DNA from: Norana najaformis
Taxonomy: Eukaryota > Annelida > Clitellata > Crassiclitellata > Hormogastridae
Length of the DNA stretch: 64,000 bases
Reading direction: 5' to 3'
Assembly (NCBI GenBank): GCA_964023275.1
Contig: OZ029929.1
Location: forward strand, 4,981,381-5,045,380
A model generated the notes under the pieces. The model was not told the DNA's origin, made no database searches, and worked only from the letters and a program-made list of their open reading frames with translations. Below are positions 33,046-43,259 of this stretch, piece after piece. Each line of letters starts with the position of its first letter. Within the stretch, counting starts at the first letter, position 1. The position numbers were made by a program, and so were the translations under genes.

Positions 33046-33612
33046 CACCTCCTAATAGGTTTTTTAGCGCCGATGTTTAAGCTGGTCTTCCTGGCGCGGG
33101 TTTTGTGTAGCCTAGGCGGTTCGTCACCTCCCCTCTTGGTTTAAACGTAATAAATTTAGAAATACCGCCCAAGACTCTATTCGCACCTGCATGCAGCACA
33201 CGTGCCACCTGCCTAATGTGAACCAACGACAGACAGACAGACAGACAGACACACACACACATACAGACTGTAAAGGAATGGTTAACACTTAGCCACCTAG
33301 CTGGGAAGTAAACGGCAAGTCCGGCGATGCACTGGCCTCGTGTCCAGGACATTGGGATTCGTCCATTGTCGGCTCAATGGTCTAAAGAAAATTAAATGAG
33401 CGCCTCCCCTACATCTCACTTGTGGCATATGTGAAAATTTACTTTACTGCTGACACTATCCCACAAAGTAGACATCTTCCTCATACATAGTTTCGCTTCT
33501 CCCAATGAGTCTTTTAGCGCCACTTTGTAAGTTGGTCTCCCTGAGGCGCCTTTTGTGTGGCGCTAAGAAATTTCGGAGGTTTACATTTACATTTATATAT
33601 ATATATATATTC

Positions 33613-33729
33613 CAGTGGCGGATTTAGCAAGAGGCGCCCCCTTTTGGTTATATGCCTGCGCCCCTCAGACCAGACCCGTGCATGGAGGACTGCGAGAATG
33701 TGGCGCCCCTTGGAAATGCTCCGCCACTG
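33613..33729. mobile_element. hAT-like MITE, copy in tandem unit 2
   Basis: Terminal inverted repeats 'cagtggcgga' and 'tccgccactg' enclose 117 bp. The flanks 'atatattc' and 'atatatcc' match at 7 of 8 bases, i.e. an 8-bp target-site duplication. Size, termini and duplication length fit a hAT-type non-autonomous element; the superfamily is inferred. Confidence 0.7.
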
Positions 33730-35088
33730 ATATATCCCTCTGGTTCTGGCACTATACCATTTAAATGGTATCGGCGGGCATCCAGATCTGCGACAGCGCG
33801 ACAAAACTATTTTAAGTTAGCAGGTCCATAACGCAACCTAAATCTGAGAGCAGCTGCGCTGTGGGATGGGCAGCCTAGAACAGATATAATTATATGCAAA
33901 CAGAAAACTAAAACGTAATAAATTTCGAAGTGGCGCCAACAAGTCTATTCGCACCTGCATTCAGCACACGTGCCACCTGCCAAATCTGACCCAACGACAG
34001 ACGAACAAACACAGAGACAAACAGACATACAGACTGTTAATTAGTGGTCAACACTTGTATGCAATTCGTGTAACCAGCGCGCGATTTAGTCTAATGGACG
34101 TTTTCAAAACTGTGCTGCCACCTAGCTGGAAAGTAAACGTCAAAGTTCTGCGATGCCCTGCCCCCGTGTCCAGGATTTCGGGATTCGTTCACCGTCAGCC
34201 CAAGGGCCTAACAAAAAGGAATGAGCGCCCCCTCTACGTCTCACACTGTGGGATATGGGAAACGTAACTTTATTGCTGAGACTATACCCATAAAATACAC
34301 ATCTTCCTCATACATTTCGCTTCTTCCAGTGGGTCTTTTTTGGTCTCCCTTACTCGGTTTTTGTGTGGCTCTGAAAAATTTCGGAGGTTTACATTTACAT
34401 ATGTCCCACTGCTTTGGACTACCACCCCAACCCCCTCAATTAAAAACGGATCGGCGGTCATCCAGTTGAGACAGAGCGGTAAAATTAGTGTATGTAGGCA
34501 AGTGCAAAACGCAGCTGGCTTTGGCGGACTCGCGCCGAAATCTGAGACCAGGTGCGCTGTAGGATGGGCAGGAAACGATGGATAATTACATGCAAACCGA
34601 GAACCTAAGCTTACTAAATTAGAAATGGCGCCAACAAGTCTATTCGCACCTGCATGCAGCACACGTGCGACCTGCCTAATCCGAACCAACTCCCGATGAC
34701 AGACGGATAAAGGAGGAATGTAAAGGAGTGGTCAACACGTGTATGGAAGTCGTGTTACCAGCGTTGATCTAATGGTCTTTTTCGAAACTGTGCTGCCACC
34801 TACCTGGAAGGTAAACGGCAAGTCCTGCGTCCAGAATATTGGGAGTTTGGAAGTCACCCACTGTCGGCTCAAGGGCCTAAAGAAAATTAAATAAGCGCCT
34901 CCCCTACATTTCGCTTGTGGGATATGAGAAACTACTTTACTTCTGAGACTATCCCCATAAAATACACATCTTTCTCATACATTTCGCTTCTCCCAATGGG
35001 TCTTTTAACGTCATTGTATAAGTTGGTCTCTCTTACGCGGCTTTCGAGTGGCGCTGAGAAATTTCGGAAGTTACATTTACGTATATCC

Positions 35089-35223
35089 CAGTGGGCGGAT
35101 TCAGCTAATGCCGCCCACTCTTGGTTATGTGCCCCTCAGTCCAGATCCGTGCATAGTGGACTGTGAGAATGTGGCGCGAAAAATGCTCTTGCCCCCAGGC
35201 AAACAATCCTGGAGCCGCCACTG
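35089..35223. mobile_element. hAT-like MITE, copy in tandem unit 4
   Basis: Same termini ('cagtgggcgga' / 'ccgccactg') and the same flanking site ('gtatatcc' / 'atatatcc') as the copy at 33613. It was therefore copied together with the tandem unit rather than inserted independently. Unit 3 keeps only a deleted trace near 34402. Confidence 0.65.
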
Positions 35224-35430
35224 ATATATCCTTCTAGTTCAGGCTATTTCCTATTAGCAAGAGATCGGAGGGCATACAGATCTGAGAGGGTGACAAACTT
35301 ATTTTAAATTAGCAGCAGGAATCTGAAAACAGGTGCACTGTAGGATGGGCAGCAAATGACAGATTATTATTTGCATACAGAGAACTTTGGCTTAGGCTTA
35401 CTATATTTAGAATAGCGCCAACAGGTCCTG

Positions 35431-37365
35431 CTGATCTTGCAGGGCTAACTGTGATGGAATGTGGTACTTTGATGATGATGCTAACAAATTGTGCCAAAGT
35501 AGGCCCTAATCAATTTAAGTGGATTTCAAGTAATGTGATAACTTACTTTGCCCAGCTACTATGAAAGCTTACTTACCACTACTGACACTATTCAAATATT
35601 CCTGTAGATTTACGCAGAGTAGTCTAGGTGAAGACATGCATTGTCAGGGATTCGTGAAAATGTGAATGTACACCTTATCCTTTAGTGACTGTATGGCCTT
35701 GACTCTGTGCTGCCACCTACCTTGACTCAATTAATTCATCGGGTGAGATCCTTCATCACAGCAGCCCGTATGGATGGGTACCACGCTATTTAAGGTCTCC
35801 GTGTAGGACCAAGCTAGCCCGAGATTAAACCCTCTTAAATATAATCACTATCGGTACACGAACCCGCACATGCTCATGCACAGAAGCGCCCGACGACATG
35901 TTAACGTGAGGCTTAATTATTCTACATACGTAACGAAAACACAAAATTAGCGTCCAACAGATGAGTTAGAAATAACAATCAAAATTCAATGGGACTCGAG
36001 ACAAAGATAAAACCTATTTTTGTTATAAATTTGGCCAAATTCCACATCCTAATTGCCTCATCAGATGCGCTGTTGACAACTGACCGTCTACCAGCTGGCC
36101 TGGTGATACGTCACTTCCGGCAGCTACAACTGCCGAAAGCCCAATACACAGCAGCGCTTTCTCTAGTTCTTCTATTACCTCGTTGCTTTCGACGGACTCA
36201 ACCAATGATATATACTCTATAGATGGAGCGCAGCCGGCAAATAACGCTGCGCGTTGTGAAGCCACCGTCGCTACGCGACCTTGACCCACGGTTTAGACCT
36301 AGCCCACGTGTGTACAATGGGATGCCGCGTTAAACTAATGAAATGCTTTTGATTTATTCTGTTTCTTTGTCCGTATTTTTTCAAGTACAGAAAAGTAACA
36401 AATTTTCTTTGAAAGCGAGAAGAAAAAAATGCAAATTTTACTGTTTTATTTACGTTAGAAAATATTACTAGCCTACGAAGCCCTATGTATAAATGGCATT
36501 CGTAACCATTACATTTAGCAAGTGATGTGATGTACGTTTATGAATAAATACTGTATTGCTTTGGCATTGTGGCTAGACAAAATGACTGTTTGCCTGAAAA
36601 TAGATATATGCTTCATTCTACCTTCACCAAACTCGTATATAACAGAGACATATCATTACTTGTCTTTAGGTAATCTTTATCAGAGCTGTAAATTGTACCA
36701 TACAATACAACTAAAATTTGTTAATGCCCCCCTTACATAGTTCATAAGTGCACTTGAAGCAGGGTTATATAAGAACAACACCGTTGCAACAAATGTCCTT
36801 TTGAATTAAGTTTTCAGGTTTGCCAAATATTTCCAGCCCAGAAATAAAAGTGTAATTTCTTTAAGCCAACAAAAGAAATGCTGAAGAAAACAAAATCAGA
36901 CAGTAGTAATCACGTCTCTGTTATTCATATAGCAGGCAGTTCTCAGCAGTTGTAAGTGCAAATATTTTTATAGCACCTCTTTAAGAATTGTCAGAAGTGC
37001 TCCTGACCTGACAAGGCAGAACCAGAGAATTGACAAGCAGCTCAGTAGCATAAATTTTTCATCTGAATCAAAACTCCACACATGAAACTGCATTTGGGTT
37101 GCAGGATGCAAGAAAGCAAGTTCAGGTATGCAGCCACGGAGAAATATTTGCGAACCAAGGTGTTGATTATATACATATAACAAATCAATTTCACAAACTC
37201 TGATGAGCAATATTTATTTAAAATTCCACAAACTCAAATCATCAGTTTTTTCTAACTATAATTAAAATTTTGATATCAAACTCAGTTTGTTCATTAAGAA
37301 ATTGTTCACACATGCAAAAATGAAAAAATAACAAAATGAGACCATTACTGAATGTGATTTATCAC
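35431..37365. other. No confident gene; GC-rich island at 36030-36300
   Basis: Mostly AT-rich. The island 36030-36300 is CpG-containing and holds an open minus frame (IEYISLVESVESNEVIEELE and on) and a shorter plus frame. It could be a promoter or first exon of an unplaced gene. A 'tttttatagcacctctttaa' repeat fragment lies at about 36967. Confidence 0.35.
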
Positions 37366-37367
37366 AA

Positions 37368-37592
37368 CACAAACGCTAATCGGCTGTAACATGGATGCTA
37401 AACAACTGTAATATAAATGCTAATTAATTGCAACATAGATGCTAAATAAACTGTAACATACTGCTAACCAGCTGTCACATTAACGTTAATTTGCTGCAAC
37501 GTAAACTTTAATCAAGAGTAACATAAATGTTAATCTGCTGTACAATAGGTGCTAATCAACTGGAATATAAATGTTAATCTGCTGTAACATCA
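37368..37592. repeat. 'gctaatctgctgtaacataaat' degenerate tandem array
   Basis: About ten copies of a unit of 20-24 bp. One 42-bp piece of it ('tgttaatctgctgtacaata' plus 'ggtgctaatcaactggaata') is duplicated at about 38108-38150 inside the transposase-derived reading frame. Confidence 0.85.
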
Positions 37593-37881
37593 GATAGTCA
37601 AATGAAGCTACAGACACAAGTAATAAAAGAAAACCAAACTCAGTACTGTATTCCTTTGGCACTGGGGTAGACAAAATGACTATCTGCCTGGAAATAGAAG
37701 CATGCTGCATTCTACCCTCATTCTAGATGTATACAGTTCACATATCAAATTGAATCCAAAATGAAATTTGTATTAAAACTGACAATTATGCAAGCAAAAT
37801 AACTGGATCAAACAGTAACATTGTCACCAAATATTCATATCTTAAGTACTAAGTAACAGATCAGTGTATATACCTGACACT

Positions 37882-38127
37882 CTATTGGCCACTAAAAATC
37901 ACAGCTTTATTTAATTTGGACCGCTTGGTTTGTTCATGAATGTGTCTTGTGAAGCACTTGCCCTGGTGGTGCAGACGACAGCAAAGATATTCTTCAACAA
38001 CTGTCTTCATCAGCAGAACTCGGTGATCCCTAATTGGCTCAGTCCCAGATGAATGGTCCATTAGTGCAGAAAAATGTTGCTCCCAATGAAGGATCGAAGT
38101 ACACATAAATGTTAATCTGCTGTACAA
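37882..38127 (-). pseudogene. P-element-like transposase C-terminal segment 2
   Basis: Reads LHWEQHFSALMDHSSGTEPI, RDHRVLLMKTVVEEYL, RLHHQGKCFTRHIHEQTK and ends KLNKAVIFSGQ, stop at 37884-37882. It is one frame off from segment 1, with an in-frame stop and the duplicated 42-bp repeat between them. Either a small intron or decay by insertion explains the shift. An AATAAA lies inside the last codons (plus 37906-37911). Confidence 0.7.
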
Positions 38128-39732
38128 TAGGTGCTAATCAACTGGAATATAATGTCGTTAGAACAGTTTTCAGACTTGCAGCAATTACTGGTTTGTCTTG
38201 TGGACCCATCTTACTTCTGAAGTGTGACTCGCTAGCTTTGCAGAGCATTACAACATCATTTGAAGGTCGCAGGAGACCTCCACGGTCTTTGGTTTCCAGA
38301 AGTCCAAAACCACTAGGAAATGGCTCATCACCACTTTTGTTCCAAAACAGGGCATCTCTACAATCGTTGCAAGCTAGACGTTTTCTTAACTTGCGAACAA
38401 CGAAACCAGCAATATACACTACCACATTTTCTACAAAGTTGGACAAAGTGCCAATTTCAATCTTTGGTCCCTAAGCAACACGGTGTTTCGCAATGGGTGA
38501 TGTGCGTACCCATCGGACTGTATGTTTTTTTGGCTGCAAATGAGCTGGAAAGTTGAACAGCGTTGGTTCAGCCCCTTAAAAGAAGAACAAGAATATTGTG
38601 CAGGATCAACCAAAAAATACTTTTAGCATTTATCTGTTACAGGTATAGATATCTGACTTATTATATCACACCATGTCACAACGTCGCAAACTTTGTCTCC
38701 TAGATTGACTTATTAAATGGATACACCTCCAGAATTACAACCGGACCATTAATGCAAGATTTCACAAGATCTCACAGCCATCACATTGAGCTATATCGGG
38801 ATGTTGTTGTAGTATTTTGGTGCAGTGTTGCGGTAGTTTATCTGAATTTTGACACTGCATAATTATTGATCGCAAGCTGGGCTGACATAATCTTAGTGCT
38901 AAAGCTTTAATGGGATTAAGTGAAAAAGCCACAAATTTCATATAGGATATTCACATATTATTAAAGTCATAGTAGACAGGCAAACCTGGTAATAGCCTCT
39001 TGCGTATGCCACTGTTGTAGAAACATCCATCTTCGAAATGAACGGAACAGATACGTGAGTAATCAGTTGGTTCCCAGTTGTCGCGGTGCACACGGACTGC
39101 CCATTTCTTTCTCGTTTTAAGATCCTTTGGAAACCTATAACAGATTGTAAAAACGTTATTCCCTTGCACCATGATTTGTTTGCTAGTAATAAATAGTCAG
39201 GCCCATGTTTGTTCCAAAATCGTAATCGTAATCCCCAGATTTCTACAGCGCCCAACGAAAGCCATGTCACGGGGACCAGCTCATTCACAGGCGCTCAGTC
39301 AAAACAAAATCGATAGGCAAGAGGGTTCGGTTCCAGAAACAAAACATTGAAACACAAATATGGAACAAAAACACTTTCTAGAATTATTGTTTTATTTGTT
39401 CCAATAGAAAACATGACAGACGTTGCATAAACGAGACTGGATTCCATTTCGAGGCTTATATATTAAACAAAAGTACTAAAACACACAAATAAAATTTAAA
39501 ATATATATCGCGGACGATAAAACGATAAATTTGCCAACATGCGACCGAACGACACACAGGCTTAAACGACTGTTTGCATTTCATTTCGAAGGTTACGCAT
39601 TAAACAAAAGTACAAAAACACAAAAAAATAAACAACTTACCGATGAAATGATATTCCGGCGGCCTTGGTTTCGGGCATGAATAAATTGTTACATCCATAT
39701 GCCACACAATTTAAAGTCGATCGTTTCGACAT
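37882..39732 (-). CDS. THAP-domain gene with P-element-type transposase C-terminus (truncated or domesticated)
   Basis: Exon A (39732-39641) and exon B (39134-38951) splice perfectly (CG|G) into a complete THAP zinc finger: C9-x4-C14, then FHR/FPKDL, KKW, and C-x2-H in ICSVHFEDGCF, followed by RLLPGLPVYYDFNNM and stop. THAP fingers bind DNA. Further on, 38470-38138 encodes NFVENVVVYIAGFVVRKL, then a CxxC and LLETKDRGGLLRPSNDVVML, and 38127-37882 encodes EPIRDHRVLLMKTVVEEYL and HIHEQTKRSKLNKAVIFSGQ. Both match the C-terminal part of P-element/THAP9-type transposases. The catalytic RNase H-like core and GTP-binding region are absent and the two C-terminal pieces are out of frame. This is a remnant or a short derived gene, not an active transposase. 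Confidence 0.75.
38138..38470 (-). pseudogene. P-element-like transposase C-terminal segment 1
   Basis: Open from an acceptor-like tgttgcttag (38471) to TGA at 38138. The block YIAGFVVRKLRKRLACNDC and the later GGLLRPSNDVVMLCKASE are characteristic of P-type transposase C-terminal regions. A strong internal donor-like GTAAGA follows SESHFR. Confidence 0.7.
38951..39134 (-). CDS. THAP exon B (rest of zinc finger)
   Basis: The acceptor is ctgttatag (AG at 39136-39135). It completes FHR-FPKDLKTRKKWAVRV, then WEPTDYSRICSVHFEDGCF, and stops at 38951. 'LPVYYD' sits where many THAPs have the AVPTIF box. A weak alternative donor (ATGTGAAT) near 38956 could extend the transcript, but it does not join 38470 in an open frame. 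Confidence 0.85.
39237..39335 (+). repeat. Dispersed repeat in the THAP intron
   Basis: 'gatttctacagcgcccaacg', 'gggaccagctcattcacagg', 'cgctcagtcaaaacaaaatc' and 'ggttcggttcc' match the copy at 22428-22545. Confidence 0.8.
39641..39732 (-). CDS. THAP exon A (start codon and first two zinc ligands)
   Basis: ATG at 39732-39730; reads MSKRSTLNCVAYGCNNLFMP and ETKAAGISFH plus two bases. The donor is GTAAGT. The Met and first Cys spacing match usual THAP N-termini, which supports this start. Confidence 0.88.
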
Positions 39733-39799
39733 TTTCACACAGCTATTCAGTCGTCTAAACGATCGGTCAAGGCCGTTTCATACGGCGGCTTCAAGCAAA

Positions 39800-39807
39800 T
39801 GACGTCA
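39800..39807. promoter_or_regulatory. CRE-like palindrome upstream of the THAP start
   Basis: TGACGTCA, a perfect CREB/ATF consensus site, lies 68 bp upstream of the THAP ATG in a locally GC-rich stretch (39740-39810). A promoter role is inferred from position only. Confidence 0.45.
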
Positions 39808-39959
39808 TACTCCCTCTAGAGTAAGTAGTATAACCTCTTTGGACTCAACCTGGAATTTAGCTTGCACAACAATTTTGCCTATTACAGCCCATGGGCTGAT
39901 AATACCTTGAGCTTTTTTTATTACAATAGCTCTACATAAGCTCTCAGATTATATTGATG

Positions 39960-40180
39960 ATGATGATGGTAGTGGTGATGAGTTCTCTGCCCGAAGGCAG
40001 GTCCACTGGCTTTAGGCTATGCCACCCGGGGATGAGACGAGTGAGTTGCTTTCCTCACAGACAGACAGTTGTGGGTAAGTAACTTGTCCAAGGTCGCTAA
40101 GCTGTGGCTTGAGACAGATTCGAACCCGCGACCTTCCGGTTACGATGCACAGACCATATCACTACACCACCGCGTCCCAG
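39960..40180 (-). mobile_element. tRNA-derived SINE, family 3
   Basis: On the - strand it begins 'gggacgcggtggtgtagtga' (A box), then 'cgcgggttcgaatctg' (B box), then 'gaccttggacaagttactta'. It ends near a GATGATGAT run. It is one of the best-preserved pol III heads in the window and lies next to the LINE tail at 40200. Confidence 0.85.
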
Positions 40181-40199
40181 ATTAGATTATCTAAAAAAC

Positions 40200-40665
40200 G
40201 CCGAAACGGTGTGCTCTGCGGCACGAGAAGAACTCACTTGAGGCCTGCGTCGTTCGCTCGCATCCGTCCGGCTTCCCCTCCACTGGATCTGTGTCTGCTT
40301 ATTGGATTTAAGGAGACAAAGATGAAGGCACAGTTCAACCCTCGACTGATCACCTTGTCACCTTGTGCCGTCGGTTCCTGGAACCCTAGCGACCGCCATG
40401 ACCAGCCTTCTCCATTCTCTTCTGTCCATTGCCACATCCCTCAGCTGTGCAAGATTCATCGCCGTCCTTCTCTGCACCTCCTCCATCCATCTAATTCTCG
40501 GTCGTCCTCGTCTCCTCGTACCCTCTCCACACGCCAGCATCATCGTCTTTTCCAGTCCATCAGCGCGCATCACATGTCCAAAGTACATCATCTTCTGCCT
40601 GCTGGCTCTTTGATTCAGTGTCAGATCACCTCTTAGGTCACCAATCTCCTGTAGTACTGACTCAT
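40200..40665 (-). mobile_element. Non-LTR retrotransposon 3' end (reverse transcriptase C-terminus)
   Basis: The - strand frame reads MMYFGHVMRADGLEKTMM, then RRRGRPRIRWMEEVQ and DRREWRRLVMAVARVPG. The 'FGH...GRPR..W...DR..WR.LV' pattern is the usual C-terminus of LINE polymerase proteins. Only the tail is present; the 5' truncation is typical. Confidence 0.82.
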
Positions 40666-40738
40666 TTGTTCTCTGATGCCTTGGGCATTACGATAACGGC
40701 GCTATAGAAGTCTTTAGACTTGATTAGATTTCACAAGA

Positions 40739-40808
40739 CGGGTACGGGATACGAACCAGGGTCGCATAAATGAAAAGCCGACGCTTTAGTCGCGCGGCCA
40801 CTGAGTTA
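40739..40808 (-). mobile_element. tRNA-like SINE fragment
   Basis: The reverse strand reads 'cagtggccgcgcgactaaag' and later 'cgaccctggttcgtatcccg', an A/B box pair. A similar inverted copy occurs at about 11035-11105 ('attcgaacctggggtcac'). Confidence 0.55.
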
Positions 40809-40809
40809 C

Positions 40810-42510
40810 TTCTCTCCACGGAACAGTCTGACCGTTGATGTTTGCTCCGCTCCGTGTCCTCCGGATATCAATACATTTTGGCGAACTTTATATGGAGCCT
40901 GTATTTATGCCTGACTGAGATTCTTCTGAACCGCTATATAAATGGTTAGCTTCAGTACTATTCAATCTACTTACTATACGACCTACTATTCGATCTACTA
41001 TACGACCTACTATACGATCTCTGATACGAGATTTCATTGCTATGGAAACGCATAGGATACAAAAAACTCGTACATCTTCACTGATTTTTGGACAAACAGT
41101 AACAGTATATTACATACACAGTATAAAATTTCATAAAAATTACTATTTACTGTCGAGTACCCTGAATAAACAGCAAAAATAATTAGATTATTTACTGTGA
41201 CAGAGCAATGTCATTGTAGGCCTACACACGTATTTCTTTTATAAACAGAAAAAGCTTAAGCAAAATTTCTTCCAACTATTTAAATTAAAACGAGCAATGC
41301 TTAGGAAGCTATAAATACTGAACCGATAAAATATTGTAGGTATCTTATAAAGAACACTCTTAAAAGTAATGTATGGTTACAACAGACACTTCAGTTAGTG
41401 TGGCCACAACCTTCCTGGATGCATATAGGGTTATGCTAGCAAAGCACACAAGTGTTTTGGTCCAATAACACTGAGCTTGGCAGCCTATACACCACACAGT
41501 CTGGCTGTAGGTCGCATTTGCAGTCTTCATTTTAGGCAAATTGTGCCCAAAATTGTCTGGCCATGTTAGTTAATGTCTGGTGTCCTGTACTGATTAAAAC
41601 TCCTAACTCTCTAACAGCAAACAATATACCAGCCAGTCAAGGCGCGAATTCTAGGGAAGGACTCCCCTCCCGCCCAATGATTCCACCCATCTCTCATTGA
41701 AGATAATTTCTGCTTCAAAGATAAGTTGTCTTCCCCCCCCCCCCCCCCCCCCAATGCTGCCAATTACTCTAGATTGCAATCTGCAGCCAGTACTTTCTGC
41801 AAAATGTTCTGCAAAACGCTTTCTACTTTTCTTTTATACATGTGACGTTATTCAGTCAAGATGTGCCTTTGCCTTAAGGCCACGTGTGTTAATGGCAGTT
41901 GGTCGTATTCTATAGAATTGCCTACGTCTCTATGAGCACAATTATCTGACAAGTTTCGTTCACAAGACTTCTGTAAGACCTACTATCTCTACCCAACTAA
42001 CTCAATAAGAACGCAATGGTTTCAGCAACAATCGTCACAAACAAAGTCAACTGGTGTTCACTAAAGGACCTAGATTTATACAACTGCCCAGATTTCTAGT
42101 ACCTTTTTAGTTCCACTTAATCGTTGATGACCCTTTACAGGGTCCCTAGGCAAACCTCACACAACCAATCTGCAACTGAACGGTGTGCCCCAAATCAAAA
42201 AGGGCTTACAGGATTGCCCCTAGATCCGTCCGCCCTTGTTAGTTTCTTTGCTAACTGTTGAAGAGCTTCGTCCATCAACGCACACATAAATTTACCACAA
42301 AAAGGTGGTAGAGTAAACGAATGGTGGGATGTCAGTTGCAAGACGACAACTCCAACAAGTGAGAAGTTTATGCAAGTAACTATACAGTAAGTAAGACCAG
42401 TCTAAGCTTAACTAAAGATTAGTCCTTCACAAATTTTATGACAGAGCAAAACTTGTAAAATTTGATCACCACTGAAACTGATCTACAAACCAACAAAGCC
42501 ACAGGTTTTC
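40810..42510. other. No gene seen
   Basis: AT-rich DNA without exon-like frames. It contains 'actatacgacctactattcga' short repeats (about 40965-41030) and a run of 20 C at 41733-41752. Confidence 0.5.
41733..41752 (+). repeat. Poly(C) run of 20
   Basis: Twenty consecutive C bases; long enough to be length-unstable and, on the - strand, a G-rich tract. Confidence 0.97.
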
Positions 42511-42520
42511 ATAGAATCAG

Positions 42521-43256
42521 ATAAATGCCTCGAGTCCTTAGGACTAATCTAATCTAATCATGAAAATGCCTCGAGTCCTTAGGACTAATCTAATCTAATC
42601 AGGAAAATGCCTCGACTCCTTAGGACTAATCTAATCAGGAAAATGCCTTGAGTCCTTAGGACTAATCTAATCTAATCAGGAAAATGCCTCAACTCCTTAG
42701 GACTAATCTAATCTAATGCCTCGAGTCCTTAGGACTAATCTAATCTAATCAGGAAAATGCCTCGAGTCCTTAGGACTAATCTAATCTAATCAGAAAAAAG
42801 CCTCGACTCCTTAGGACTAATCTAATCTAATGCCTCGAGTCCTTAGGACTAATCTAATCTAATCATGAAAATGCCTCGAGTCCTTAGGACTAATCTAATC
42901 TAATCAGGAAAATGCCTCGACTCCTTAGGACTAATCTAATCAGGAAAATGCCTTGAGTCCTTAGGACTAATCTAATCTAATCAGGAAAATGCCTCAACTC
43001 CTTAGGACTAATCTAATCTAATGCCTCGAGTCCTTAGGACTAATCTAATCTAATCAGGAAAATGCCTCGAGTCCTTAGGACTAATCTAATCTAATCAGAA
43101 AAAAGCCTCGACTCCTTAGGACTAATCTAATCTAATGCCTCGAGTCCTTAGGACTAATCTAATCAGGAAAATGCCTCAAGTCCTTAGGACTAATCTAATC
43201 TAATCAGGAAAATACCTCGAGTCCTTAGGACTAATCTAATCTAATCAGGAAAATGC
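42521..43256. repeat. About 42-bp minisatellite with higher-order repeat
   Basis: About 19 copies of 'cctcgagtccttaggactaa' plus 'tctaatctaatcaggaaaatg', with length variants of 28, 35 and 42 bp. The order of variants repeats with a period near 305 bp (for example 'aatcatgaaaatg' at about 42557 and 42862), so blocks of eight copies were duplicated together. Confidence 0.95.
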
Positions 43257-43259
43257 CCC

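Larger units (their letters stand above)
33050..35430 (+). repeat. Macro-tandem array, 0.66-0.83 kb units, about 3.5 copies
   Basis: Unit boundaries taken at 'cttctcccaatgggtctttt' fall near 33510, 34337 and 35000. Shared blocks include 'gtctattcgcacctgcatgc', 'agcacacgtgccacctgcc', 'ctgtgctgccacctagctgg', 'ggcctaaagaaaattaaat', 'gagcgcctcccctacat' and 'gctgtgggatgggcag'. Copies differ by point changes and by presence or absence of a MITE. No open frame is kept between units, so it does not look coding. A diverged single piece occurs in the NSD gene near 63035-63130, inverted. Confidence 0.9.

Noticed and set aside
36023..36289. 88-codon minus ORF in a GC-rich island
   Set aside because: Could be a first exon, but no partner exon and no similarity was recognised, so no gene is called.
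42521..43256. CRISPR-like array
   Set aside because: The intervening sequence is not unique spacer DNA; whole units repeat, and the context is animal nuclear DNA.
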